Assembly: GCA_947455485.1 (NCBI GenBank)
Contig: CANGNV010000012.1
Location: 1 to 62,032 of the forward strand
Reading direction: 5' to 3'
Length of the DNA: 62,032 bases
DNA from: Burkholderiaceae bacterium
GTDB lineage: Bacteria; Pseudomonadota; Gammaproteobacteria; Burkholderiales; Burkholderiaceae
Both the position numbers and the translations under genes were made by a program. Position 1 is the stretch's first letter, and every line of letters starts with the position of its first letter. Under the pieces are notes generated by a model. That model saw only the letters and a list, made by a program, of their open reading frames with translations. It did not search any database and was not told the DNA's origin. This document shows, piece by piece, positions 22,418 through 31,649 of this stretch.

Positions 22418-24610
22418 ATGCCCCAATTACTAGATAAAACCATTGAGATCTTGAGTGTCAAGCATCTCCGCGGCCCCAATATGTGGACTTACCATCCCGT
22501 TATTGAAGTTTGGCTCGATATTGGCGAATTAGAGGATTTCCCCTCTAACCTCATTCCTGGGTTTTATGACCGCCTAGTCAAAGCGCTCCCTAGCCTTCAA
22601 GAACACCGCTGCAGCTATGGCGAAGCTGGTGGATTCCTCAAAAGAGTAGAAGAAGGTACTTGGCCAGCTCACATCCTTGAGCACCTTACCCTGGAATTAC
22701 AAAATTTAGCTGGCATCCCTGGCGGCTTTGGTAAAGCGCGTGATGGTGATCGTCGCGGTGTTTACAAAGTCATGGTGAGTGCAATCAATGAAGAAGTAAC
22801 TCTCACCGCCCTCAAGTACGCCCGTGACCTCTACCTTGCTTTGGCCCAAGACACCAAGGACCCCGTTGCTCTTGTAAGCACGATCATTGAAGAACTGCGC
22901 GAACTGGGTGACGATCTATTACTTGGACCAAGTACTGCCTGCATCGTGAATGCAGCTGAGGAACGCGGCATTCCTTCTATCCGCTTATCTGAAGGTAACC
23001 TAGTACAACTAGGTTATGGCGCCAAGCAGCGTCGTATCTGGACTGCCGAAACAGATCAAACCAGCGCAATCGCTGAAACCATTTCTCGCGACAAAGATCT
23101 CACTAAGAGTCTTTTATCTAGCGCGGGAGTCCCTACACCTGAAGGCCGCACCGTTACTAGCGCTGATGATGCATGGGAAGCTGCGCAGGATATTGGCCTG
23201 CCAGTTGTAGTTAAGCCAATTGATGGCAATCATGGGCGCGGTGTTTTTATAAACCTATACACCCAACAAGAAATTGAAGCTGCCTATGCGGTTGCAATTG
23301 ATGAAGGTAGCGAAGTTTTAGTAGAGCGTCACATCATTGGCGACGAACATCGCCTGCTAGTGGTTGGCAACAAAGTAGTTGCGGCAGCCAAAGGCGAAAC
23401 AGTTTGGGTTACTGGTGACGGCAAACATACTGTGCTTGAACTAATTCAGACCCAAATTAATTCTGACCCACGTCGCGGCACTACTGAAGAGTGTCCACTC
23501 AATCCAGTGCGCATTGATTCTGCAGTGGAGTTAGAGCTTGCGCGTCAGAAACTCACTGGCACAAGTATTCCAGCTTTGGATCAAAAAGTACTCATTCAAA
23601 GTAATGGCAACGTTGCATTTGATGTCACCGATTTAATTCATCCAGAAGTTGCGAGCCAAGTTGCTCTAGCTGCCCGCGTAGTGGGGCTAGAGATTGCTGG
23701 CGTCGACCTTGTTGCACAAGACATTAGCAAACCATTGGATGTGCAGAATGCAGCCATTGTTGAAGTGAATGCTGGCCCAGGTTTATTGATGCACTTGAAA
23801 CCTGCCAGCGGCAAACCTCAACCAGTTGGTAAAGAGATTGCAAATCATCTTTTCCCGCCAGGCACTGATTTCCGCATTCCAGTAGTTGGTGTCTGCGGTG
23901 CTCGCGGCAAAACTCCTGTTGCTGAAATGATTGCCCACTTCTTGCGACTCACCAATTTGTATGTTGGATTATCTTGCAGTAAGGGTTTGTTTTTTGGTCA
24001 TCGCTCAATTCAAAAGAGTAATGCCGCCAACTGGGAAAATGCCCGTCGCACTTTATTGAATCGCGCTGTTGAAGCAGCTGTGATCGAGAACAACAATCTA
24101 TCGATGTTGATAGAGGGCTTGGCTTATGACCGCTGCCAAGTGGGTGTTGTATTAAACGTAGATCCAAAAGCCAACTTCCCTCAGTACGCCATCTACGATG
24201 AAGACCAAGTCTTTAGCATTGTAAGAACTCAAGTGGATGTGGTTTTGCCAACAGGCGTTGCCGTTCTGAATGCAGATGATCCGATGGTTGCGAGCATGGC
24301 AGAACTCTGTGATGGAGAGGTGATTTTTTTCACTCAAGACTCAACATCTACTATTGCCCAAGAGCATATCAAGAATGGCGGTCGTGTCGTGATGATTGGC
24401 AATCAACAAATCATTCTGAAATCTGCCAAGCATGATCAAAAGAGTATCCCAGTACCACGCAATTCTGAGCCTAGCGCCAGCGAGCCATGGAAACCAATGA
24501 ATCTTGGTGCTGCGATTGCTGCAGCTTGGGCCTTAGATATTCCATTCAACGTAATCGAAGCTGGTGCTGAAACCTTTGTTTCTGACGCCAGCATTCCAGC
24601 AGGGGCTTAA
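22418..24610 (+). CDS. cphA': Cyanophycin synthetase-like paralogue CphA'
   Basis: A 730-residue CphA homologue, shorter than full CphA. The N-terminal domain carries HILEH (85-89); the ATP-grasp domain that adds aspartate is well preserved (VVVKPIDGNHGRGV, VEVNAGPGLLMHLKPASG). The Mur-ligase-like domain is degenerate: its P-loop is GARGKTP (494-500) where an active one reads GTNGKTT, the segment equivalent to LETARGGMLREGLGFDRC reads IENNNLSMLIEGLAYDRC, and the C-terminal ligase portion is missing. It may act as a single-site ligase, for example on dipeptides as cyanobacterial CphA2 does, or as a partner of CphA. The next gene begins directly after its stop. Confidence 0.88.
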   Translation: MPQLLDKTIEILSVKHLRGPNMWTYHPVIEVWLDIGELEDFPSNLIPGFYDRLVKALPSLQEHRCSYGEAGGFLKRVEEGTWPAHILEHLTLELQNLAGIPGGFGKARDGDRRGVYKVMVSAINEEVTLTALKYARDLYLALAQDTKDPVALVSTIIEELRELGDDLLLGPSTACIVNAAEERGIPSIRLSEGNLVQLGYGAKQRRIWTAETDQTSAIAETISRDKDLTKSLLSSAGVPTPEGRTVTSADDAWEAAQDIGLPVVVKPIDGNHGRGVFINLYTQQEIEAAYAVAIDEGSEVLVERHIIGDEHRLLVVGNKVVAAAKGETVWVTGDGKHTVLELIQTQINSDPRRGTTEECPLNPVRIDSAVELELARQKLTGTSIPALDQKVLIQSNGNVAFDVTDLIHPEVASQVALAARVVGLEIAGVDLVAQDISKPLDVQNAAIVEVNAGPGLLMHLKPASGKPQPVGKEIANHLFPPGTDFRIPVVGVCGARGKTPVAEMIAHFLRLTNLYVGLSCSKGLFFGHRSIQKSNAANWENARRTLLNRAVEAAVIENNNLSMLIEGLAYDRCQVGVVLNVDPKANFPQYAIYDEDQVFSIVRTQVDVVLPTGVAVLNADDPMVASMAELCDGEVIFFTQDSTSTIAQEHIKNGGRVVMIGNQQIILKSAKHDQKSIPVPRNSEPSASEPWKPMNLGAAIAAAWALDIPFNVIEAGAETFVSDASIPAGA

Positions 24611-27181
24611 TTGGAAATCACCCGTATTCGCATGTTGCGCGGCCCAAATCTATGGAGCCGCCATACCGCCCTAGAGGCAATTGTTTCTTGCGATGAAACA
24701 GAACGCTCTATTGACTCAATCCCTCAGTTTGAAATCAAGATTCGTGAACGCTTTCCTCAATTGGGCAGCATGCGTCGTGGTGGACACAATGAAATCCTCT
24801 CCCTAGCGCACGCTCTAGAGCATGCTGCTTTAGGTCTTCAGTCTCAAGCAGGCTGCCCAGTAACATTTAGCCGCACAGTGCAAACCGTTGATGTTGGTGT
24901 GTATCAAGTTGTGGTGGAGTACACCGAAGAAGTTGTTGGGCGCATGGCCTTTGACTTTGCTTTCGGATTAATCCAAGCAACCCTCAATGACGTGCCATTT
25001 GATTTGGCAGCCGCCCTCTCAGAATTAGAAGCTTTATATGAAGATGTGCGCCTAGGTCCAAGCACTGGATCTATCGTAGATGCTGCCGTACAAAGAAACA
25101 TTCCCTATCGTCGCATGACTGAGGGCAGCATGGTGCAGTTTGGTTGGGGTAGCAAGCAAAAGCGTATTCAAGCTGCCGAGACTAGCGACACCAGCGCAAT
25201 CGCAGAAGCCATTGCACAGGATAAAGAGCTCACTAAGAATCTATTGGCAGCTGCGGGCGTATCCGTTCCGATTGGAGAAGTAGTTACTACTGCTGATGAT
25301 GCATGGCGTGCTGCCCAAAAAATTGGTGGCCCGATTGTTCTTAAGCCTAAAGACGGCAATCAAGGCAAAGGTGTTGTTGCAAACATTCAGACTGAAGCAG
25401 AGGTGCGCGCTGGTTTTATCGTTACACAGGCCTTTGGTCGTGAAACCATCGTTGAACGTTACTTGCCTGGCGCTGACTATCGCCTACTGGTAGTTGGTAA
25501 TCGTCTATCTGCTGCTGCACGTCGCGAACCCGCTCAAGTAGTTGGCGATGGTAAGAATACCGTCTCTGAACTAGTTGAACTAGAAAACAAAAATCCGTTG
25601 CGCGGTGATGGCCACGCCACTGCATTAACCAAAATTCGTTTTGATGACATCGCTCTTGCGCATTTAGCCAGCAATGGCTTGACTCCCCAATACGTACCCA
25701 AGACTGGTGAGCGCGTTTTACTTCGCAATAATGCCAATCTCAGCACTGGGGGCACCGCCACCGATGTGACTGATGATGTTCATCCAGATGTAGCTGCCAG
25801 CGCCATTGCAGCTGCCCAGATGATTGGCTTAGATATTGCTGGTGTCGACATTCTGTGTGAAGCGATTTACAAGCCTTTAGAGGCTCAAGGTGGCGGCATT
25901 GTTGAAGTCAATGCTGCGCCAGGTCTTCGCATGCATCTCAAGCCCTCGTATGGCAAGAGTCGCCCCGTTGGTGAAGATATCGTCAACATGATGTACCCAC
26001 TAGGGGAAGATGGTCGCATTCCAGTGGTAGCCGTCACCGGCACCAATGGCAAGACCACTACTGTCCGCCTGATTTCTCATTTATTGAATGAGACTGGTTT
26101 ACGCGTTGGTATGACAACCACTGATGGCGTGTATATCAACCATCGCTTAATTGATTCCGGTGATTGCAGCGGCCCTAAGAGCGCACGCAATGTCCTCATG
26201 CATCCCGATGTCGATGCTGCCGTACTAGAAACAGCCCGCGGCGGAATGCTGCGTGAAGGCCTTGGCTTCGATCGTTGCGAAGTTGCTGTTGTGACCAATA
26301 TTGGTGAAGGTGACCACTTAGGTCTTAACTACATTACCAGCGTAGAAGACTTAGCGATTCTGAAACGGGTCATTGTGATGAACGTCGCACCAACAGGCGC
26401 TGCAGTTCTGAACGCCGCTGATCCGATAGTCGTGAAGATGGGTGATGTTTGTACTGGTCGTGTGATTTTCTTTGCACAGAATCAACACCATCCTGTAATT
26501 GCGGCCCATCGCGCCAAGAATAAAAAAGTAATCTACTTTGATGGCGCCTATATCGTCTGCTCAAAAGGTGCACGCGTACTCTTCCGCTTCCCTGTGAGCG
26601 AGATTCCGCTGACTCAAAATGGTGTTTTAGGCTTCCAAATTGAAAATGCAATGGCTTCTATTGGTGCTGCCTGGGCCCTAGGTCTAGATGCCGAAAAGAT
26701 TGCGCGCGGGCTTCATTCATTTGAGAGTTCAGCCAATGCAGTGCCAGGACGCTTCAATCAATTCCAGCACAAAGGTGCCACTGTGATTGCTGACTATGGT
26801 CATAACCCGGATGCCATGCGTGCCTTAGCAAACGCTATCGAGGCTATGAAGCCCAAGAAGAGTCACGTGGTTATTAGCGGTGCCGGCGATCGTCGTGATG
26901 AAGATATTCGTGATCTAACCCGTATTCTTGGTAATAGCTTTGACAATGTCATCCTCTATCAAGATCAGTGCCAACGTGGCCGGGAAGATGGAGAGGTTCT
27001 TAAACTGCTACAAGAAGGCTTGGTGGGCACTAAGAAAGCTAAACAGGTTAAAGAAATTACTGGTGAATTCCTCGCTATCGATACTGCACTTAACGATTTA
27101 TCTGCTGGCGACATCTGTCTAATTCTCATTGACCAAGTGGAAGAATCTCTTGCTTACCTTAAAGAAAAAGTTCAACCCTAA
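24611..27181 (+). CDS. cphA: Cyanophycin synthetase
   Basis: Polymerises aspartate and arginine into the nitrogen reserve cyanophycin, using ATP. The 856 residues show an N-domain with HALEH (67-71), an ATP-grasp domain (VLKPKDGNQGKGV, VEVNAAPGLRMHLKPSYG) for aspartate addition, and an intact Mur-ligase-like domain with P-loop GTNGKTT (477-483), ETARGGMLREGLGFDRCE and the C-terminal IADYGHNPDAMRAL for arginine addition. The start is TTG 24611, immediately after the cphA' stop, with AGGGG 5 nt upstream; starting at the later ATG would lose the conserved MEITRIRMLRGPNLWS opening. No cyanophycinase gene is in the window. Confidence 0.95.
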   Translation: MEITRIRMLRGPNLWSRHTALEAIVSCDETERSIDSIPQFEIKIRERFPQLGSMRRGGHNEILSLAHALEHAALGLQSQAGCPVTFSRTVQTVDVGVYQVVVEYTEEVVGRMAFDFAFGLIQATLNDVPFDLAAALSELEALYEDVRLGPSTGSIVDAAVQRNIPYRRMTEGSMVQFGWGSKQKRIQAAETSDTSAIAEAIAQDKELTKNLLAAAGVSVPIGEVVTTADDAWRAAQKIGGPIVLKPKDGNQGKGVVANIQTEAEVRAGFIVTQAFGRETIVERYLPGADYRLLVVGNRLSAAARREPAQVVGDGKNTVSELVELENKNPLRGDGHATALTKIRFDDIALAHLASNGLTPQYVPKTGERVLLRNNANLSTGGTATDVTDDVHPDVAASAIAAAQMIGLDIAGVDILCEAIYKPLEAQGGGIVEVNAAPGLRMHLKPSYGKSRPVGEDIVNMMYPLGEDGRIPVVAVTGTNGKTTTVRLISHLLNETGLRVGMTTTDGVYINHRLIDSGDCSGPKSARNVLMHPDVDAAVLETARGGMLREGLGFDRCEVAVVTNIGEGDHLGLNYITSVEDLAILKRVIVMNVAPTGAAVLNAADPIVVKMGDVCTGRVIFFAQNQHHPVIAAHRAKNKKVIYFDGAYIVCSKGARVLFRFPVSEIPLTQNGVLGFQIENAMASIGAAWALGLDAEKIARGLHSFESSANAVPGRFNQFQHKGATVIADYGHNPDAMRALANAIEAMKPKKSHVVISGAGDRRDEDIRDLTRILGNSFDNVILYQDQCQRGREDGEVLKLLQEGLVGTKKAKQVKEITGEFLAIDTALNDLSAGDICLILIDQVEESLAYLKEKVQP

Positions 27182-27217
27182 TGATTTGATTTATTTTTTA
27201 AGCAATTACCTGAAGCA

Positions 27218-27248
27218 AAAAAAGCCCAATCACTGGTTGGGCTTTTTT
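27218..27248. terminator. Bidirectional terminator, cphA / fbp
   Basis: AAAAAAGCCCAA (27218-27229) pairs with TTGGGCTTTTTT (27237-27248) around a 7-nt loop. It lies 36 bp after the cphA stop and 35 bp after the fbp stop on the other strand. Confidence 0.9.
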
Positions 27249-27282
27249 AATTTATCACCACCTAAGAGATATTGGCAGCTAG

Positions 27283-28293
27283 TTATGCTTGGGAGTGATA
27301 GTGCTGGAGGCGCTCAATCTCTTCCTTAGAACCCAGCATGACAGAAACACGCTCATGTAGTTCTGTAGGAACCATATCCATAATTAGTTGATCACCATTG
27401 GTCGACGCACCACCAGCCTGCTCTACCAAGAAGCTCATCGGGTTTGCCTCGTACATCAGGCGGAGCTTTCCTGGCTTATGGGGCTCACGTTGATCCCAGG
27501 GATACATAAAGATGCCGCCACGCGATAAGACACGGTGTACATCGGCAACCATGGATGCAATCCAGCGCATATTGAAATCTTTATCGCGCTCTCCGCTTAC
27601 ACCAGCCAAGCACTCATCAACGTAGCGACGCACAGGCTCAGCCCAGTGGCGCATGTTCGACATATTTATAGCGAATTCTTTAGTTGAGTGAGAAATCTCT
27701 ACCGCGTGCTTAATTAAAACAAATTCACCAGTCACCTTATTTAGAGTGAACATCACTACACCATCACCCAGAGTTAATGCCATGGTTGTTTGTGGACCAT
27801 ACACAACGTAACCAGCTGCCACCTGGTGACGGCCTGATAATAAGAAATCCGAAGTTTGCAAAGGCGCCGCAGGATCTTGTTTCTTGAGCACAGAAAAGAT
27901 GGTGCCGATGGATACATTCACATCGATGTTTGAAGAGCCATCCAATGGATCAAATAGCAGTAAATAATCGCCTGTACCTTGAACCGGGAGTGGCAACTCC
28001 ATTTCTTCAGAGGCTAGACCAGCCAATGATTTACATCTCTGTACGCCATCAATTAATAAGTCATTAGCAATCACATCTAGTTTTTGCTGAACTTCACCCT
28101 GGACATTTCCGGTACCAGCAGAACCCAATAAGCCAATCAAGGCGCCTTGAGCAACTTCATGACTCAAGGTTGAGCAAGTGTCCGCAACTGCTAATAGCAA
28201 CTCTTGTAGGCCTGCGGGAATGTCTGCACCCTTCACCTTGGTAGAGGTCAGGTATTGCTTGAAATTAGTATTAAAAGTGCTTGAAGCGCTCAA
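27283..28293 (-). CDS. fbp: Fructose-1,6-bisphosphatase class I
   Basis: Gluconeogenic and Calvin-type phosphatase making fructose 6-phosphate. The 336-residue protein has the metal site [20 protein letters not shown] and the sugar-phosphate segment with [27 protein letters not shown] and [21 protein letters not shown] are class I signatures. The start is TTG 28293 ([11 protein letters not shown]), with GGAG 9 nt upstream. pepN ends 54 bp upstream on the same strand. Confidence 0.96.
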   Translation of the reverse strand: MSASSTFNTNFKQYLTSTKVKGADIPAGLQELLLAVADTCSTLSHEVAQGALIGLLGSAGTGNVQGEVQQKLDVIANDLLIDGVQRCKSLAGLASEEMELPLPVQGTGDYLLLFDPLDGSSNIDVNVSIGTIFSVLKKQDPAAPLQTSDFLLSGRHQVAAGYVVYGPQTTMALTLGDGVVMFTLNKVTGEFVLIKHAVEISHSTKEFAINMSNMRHWAEPVRRYVDECLAGVSGERDKDFNMRWIASMVADVHRVLSRGGIFMYPWDQREPHKPGKLRLMYEANPMSFLVEQAGGASTNGDQLIMDMVPTELHERVSVMLGSKEEIERLQHYHSQA

Positions 28294-28347
28294 AAGGAGT
28301 TTCTCCGTGATGGGTTTATTTCTGTATGGGCTCTATTTTGCCTTGTT

Positions 28348-30966
28348 CTAGCTTGCTGAATTGCCTAAAGCCTTAGAAACCACCTCTTTCACATCTGCAG
28401 AGAGGGTTTCGCATGCTGCAACACGCCTTAGGGCTGACAGCATCTGCTCCTGATAAACCGGGGCAAATTGACGCCAGCGATCTAATCCCCTGGCCAAACG
28501 AGCAGCAACTTGTGGATTAATTGGATCTAAGGCAAGAACGGATTCGGCCCAAAATGCATAACCGCTACCATCCACTTGATGAAAGCTAGCTGGGTTATTC
28601 ATACAGAAAGCATGAATCACGCTACGAACCCGGTTGGGGTTATTCATTTTGAAAGCTTCGTGTTCACGCAAACGTTTGACTTCACTCAAGGTGGATTCAG
28701 CGTTTGATGTCGGAGGTCTGCTCGATTGCAATGCAAACCACTTATCAATTACTAAAGCATCATCAGCAAATCGGGTATAAAAATCTTCCAGACAAGCTAC
28801 TGCCGATTTGCATCCATGAATCACTAAACCAGCCAAGGCGGCGTATCGGTCAGTCATATTGTCAGCATTTTGATATTGATTGACCGCCATAGGTGCCCAT
28901 ATCAACGGGTCGGCTTCAAGCAGCATGCTGAGTGCAAGATTCTTTAAAGCACGCTTGCCAGCACTTACTGCATCAGGATTAAATGGTCCTGGTGTTTGCA
29001 TCTGCTGGTAGAGGGCGGCCCACTCGATACGCAACTCGCTCGCAATAGCATGGCGGAAGGCACGACGTGCAGCATAAATCTGTTGAGGATCAACGCTTGC
29101 GCACTGTTCGTATAAATAAGTCTCAGCAGGCAAAGTCAGCGCCAGCTCTTTGAATGCCGGATCTAACTCCGGATCAGTCAAGAGAGTGCGATAAGCCTCA
29201 ATCAGCGCTTTATCAGGCAAGCGATTGCCCAAAATCATTTGCATTGCCAGTTTCTGGCCAGCTTCCCAGCGATTAAAAGCATCGTCATCGCTCGAGAACA
29301 TAGTCAGCAGGTCCGCCTCACTTTGATCAAAATCTAAATTGATCGGGGCCGAGAAGTTACGATTAATCGACAGCACTGGACGACTCGTCACTTGATCAAA
29401 AGTCCAGGTTTGCTGATCTTGAGTTAGCTCCAATAAAGTCTCGACCTGATCGTCTGAAGGAGTTAATAAGCGCATCTTCAATGGAATATGAAACGGTTTG
29501 CTATCTTTATCCGCCGTATTTGCCGCAGGGCTTTGCGTCAAAGTGATTTGATATTGCTTTGTATCTGCATCGTAGGACTCTTGCACCCTAACCTTAGGAG
29601 TGCCCGCCTGGCTATACCAGTTCTTAAACTGGGAAAGATCACGGTTATTAGCATCAGCCATAGCAGCCAAGAAATCATCGCAAGTCACCGCTTGACCATC
29701 ATGGCGCTTGAAGTACAGATCTATGCCTTTGCGGAAACCCTCCACACCTAATAGGGTTTGATACATGCGGACGACTTCAGCACCCTTCTCATACACCGTT
29801 ACGGTATAAAAATTATTAATCTCTTGATACTCGTCAGGACGAATTGGATGAGCCATCGGACCCGCATCTTCAGGGAACTGTAGTTGACGCAATAAACGGA
29901 CATCTTCAATACGTTTTACTGCCCGACCAGACTCACTACCCATTTGATCTGCAGAGAACTCTTGATCACGGAAGACAGTTAAACCTTCTTTAAGAGAAAG
30001 CTGAAACCAATCTCGACAGGTAACTCGATTGCCTGTCCAATTGTGGAAGTACTCATGGGCTACAACGCTTTCAATGTTAGCAAAGTCAGCATCCGTTGCG
30101 GTTTCTGCTTGAGCAAGAACATACTTGGTATTAAAAACATTGAGACCCTTGTTCTCCATCGCGCCCATATTAAAGTCACCTACTGCCACAATCATGAAGC
30201 GCTCGAGATCGAGTTCAAGGCCGTAGCGTTTTTCATCCCAATGAATCGAGGCAATTAAAGAATCCATCGCATGACGGGTCTTTTTCAAGTCATGTGGCTC
30301 AACCCAAATCTGTAATAACTTTTTTGCACCACTACTAGTGGTGATAGTTTCTTCAATGCACTCGAGCTTTCCGGCAACCAAAGCAAATAAGTAGGACGGT
30401 TTTGGAAACGGATCTTCCCAAACGGCGCTATGCCAACCATTTGGCAACTTTTCAGTACTAATGAGGTTGCCATTGGATAGCAATACTGGACACTCTGCCT
30501 CACGAGCACGGAGAGTGACACGATAGCGCGCCATCACATCCGGTCTATCAAGGAAGTAAGTAATCTTCCTGAAACCCTCGGCTTCACACTGGGTGAAGAA
30601 ATTTCCATTCGAGACATACAAGCCCATGAGTGAGGTATTTTTCTCAGGCACACACACGCAGATGATCTCAACAACGAAAGCTTGTTTGCCTTCATTGGGT
30701 AGTGCATTAATCGTTAACGTTTCTGGAGTGAGCTCAAACTGACGATGCGCTTCGCCATTAATACGCAAACTCACAAACTCCAGTTCATGACCCTGCAATA
30801 CCAAAGGCGTACCAGCTTCATGCCCAGCGCCAGGGAGAACCTCTAGGCGACTCTTCACAATCGTCCTGGCAGGATCTAAAGCAATGTCTAACTCAACCTG
30901 TGAAAAGGTGTAATTGGGAGCGCGGTATTCGAGCCTGCGAAAGCTCTGTGGCAGATCAGTTTTCAT
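28348..30966 (-). CDS. pepN: Aminopeptidase N
   Basis: Cytoplasmic M1 zinc metallopeptidase removing N-terminal residues from peptides. The 872 residues match the family. The exopeptidase motif GAMEN (in MGAMENKGLNVFN) and the zinc site HEYFH with the downstream Glu (VAHEYFHNWTGNRVTCRDWFQLSLKE region) are present, followed by an Ig-like domain and the C-terminal helical domain. No Shine-Dalgarno sequence precedes ATG 30966; TAAAAT ends 6 nt upstream, so it is a leaderless candidate. Confidence 0.96.
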   Translation of the reverse strand: MKTDLPQSFRRLEYRAPNYTFSQVELDIALDPARTIVKSRLEVLPGAGHEAGTPLVLQGHELEFVSLRINGEAHRQFELTPETLTINALPNEGKQAFVVEIICVCVPEKNTSLMGLYVSNGNFFTQCEAEGFRKITYFLDRPDVMARYRVTLRAREAECPVLLSNGNLISTEKLPNGWHSAVWEDPFPKPSYLFALVAGKLECIEETITTSSGAKKLLQIWVEPHDLKKTRHAMDSLIASIHWDEKRYGLELDLERFMIVAVGDFNMGAMENKGLNVFNTKYVLAQAETATDADFANIESVVAHEYFHNWTGNRVTCRDWFQLSLKEGLTVFRDQEFSADQMGSESGRAVKRIEDVRLLRQLQFPEDAGPMAHPIRPDEYQEINNFYTVTVYEKGAEVVRMYQTLLGVEGFRKGIDLYFKRHDGQAVTCDDFLAAMADANNRDLSQFKNWYSQAGTPKVRVQESYDADTKQYQITLTQSPAANTADKDSKPFHIPLKMRLLTPSDDQVETLLELTQDQQTWTFDQVTSRPVLSINRNFSAPINLDFDQSEADLLTMFSSDDDAFNRWEAGQKLAMQMILGNRLPDKALIEAYRTLLTDPELDPAFKELALTLPAETYLYEQCASVDPQQIYAARRAFRHAIASELRIEWAALYQQMQTPGPFNPDAVSAGKRALKNLALSMLLEADPLIWAPMAVNQYQNADNMTDRYAALAGLVIHGCKSAVACLEDFYTRFADDALVIDKWFALQSSRPPTSNAESTLSEVKRLREHEAFKMNNPNRVRSVIHAFCMNNPASFHQVDGSGYAFWAESVLALDPINPQVAARLARGLDRWRQFAPVYQEQMLSALRRVAACETLSADVKEVVSKALGNSAS

Positions 30967-30972
30967 AGGGCA

Positions 30973-30978
30973 ATTTTA
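30973..30978 (-). promoter_or_regulatory. pepN -10 element 6 nt before ATG
   Basis: TAAAAT on the minus strand, five of six bases matching the consensus, with TGCCCT between it and the start codon. No good -35 is seen. Part of the leaderless pattern. Confidence 0.45.
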
Positions 30979-30999
30979 AGCCCCTTGGAAAAATTCGAC

Positions 31000-31575
31000 C
31001 TAAGCCCAGATGAGGGTAGCAATACCGATGGCAATGAAGGTTACGGCAGCTATAGCGTGCACCCACTTAATAGGCATACGCTTGGTAAATTTCTGTCCAA
31101 TCCAGACTGCTGGAGCATTAGCCAACATCATCCCCAAAGTGGTGCCAACCGTTACTGAAAAGACATCAGAATATTTAGCGCCCAGGGCGATCGTAGCAAT
31201 TTGGGTTTTATCCCCCATCTCCGCTAAGAAAAAGAGTCCAACCGTCAACATGAATACTTGAAAGGCTTTATCGGCTACCTTTGACCCACCAGCATCATCA
31301 ATATGGTCGGGTACTAATAGCCACAGACCAATTCCTAAAAAGCTCAAGCCCAAGACCCACTTCAGAAGATCTGGGCTCATAAAAGTAGTTAACCAATGTC
31401 CCAGCAAGGCTGCGCAAGCATGATTGGCAATCGTCGCAATGAATATCCCACCAATAATGGCAAGCGCCTGTTTTGGATAGCGCGCAGCCAACATCAAAGA
31501 GAGTAATTGGGTTTTATCACCCATCTCAGCGAGAGCGACTACACCAGTAGAAAGTGCTAAAGCAGATAAGTCCAT
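31000..31575 (-). CDS. GDT1/UPF0016 family cation (Mn2+) exporter
   Basis: Inner-membrane transporter of 191 residues with about six spans and the two family E-x-G-D-(K/R)-(T/S) signatures, both AEMGDKTQ, in inverted-repeat halves. Characterised members move Mn2+ or Ca2+ out of the cytoplasm; Mn2+ is likely here but not shown. I chose ATG 31575 (MDLSALALSTG), because the longer TTG-started form adds a non-conserved tail. TATCAT ends 7 nt before this ATG and no Shine-Dalgarno sequence is well placed. No yybP-ykoY-like riboswitch is visible in the short upstream gap. Confidence 0.88.
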   Translation of the reverse strand: MDLSALALSTGVVALAEMGDKTQLLSLMLAARYPKQALAIIGGIFIATIANHACAALLGHWLTTFMSPDLLKWVLGLSFLGIGLWLLVPDHIDDAGGSKVADKAFQVFMLTVGLFFLAEMGDKTQIATIALGAKYSDVFSVTVGTTLGMMLANAPAVWIGQKFTKRMPIKWVHAIAAVTFIAIGIATLIWA

Positions 31576-31582
31576 GCTCTTA

Positions 31583-31618
31583 ATGATAGAGGAAAGCTTG
31601 GGAGCCTGAACTCCCAAG
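31583..31618 (-). promoter_or_regulatory. Inverted repeat and -10 before the GDT1-type gene
   Basis: CTTGGGAG-(6 nt)-CTCCCAAG (31597-31618) follows the ald stop and precedes TATCAT (31583-31588), which ends 7 nt before the ATG. The hairpin could end the ald transcript or be an operator for the exporter; it lacks a proper T run. Confidence 0.4.
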
Positions 31619-31649
31619 ACTTTCAATCATGACAACTTAGGTGAAGCAA

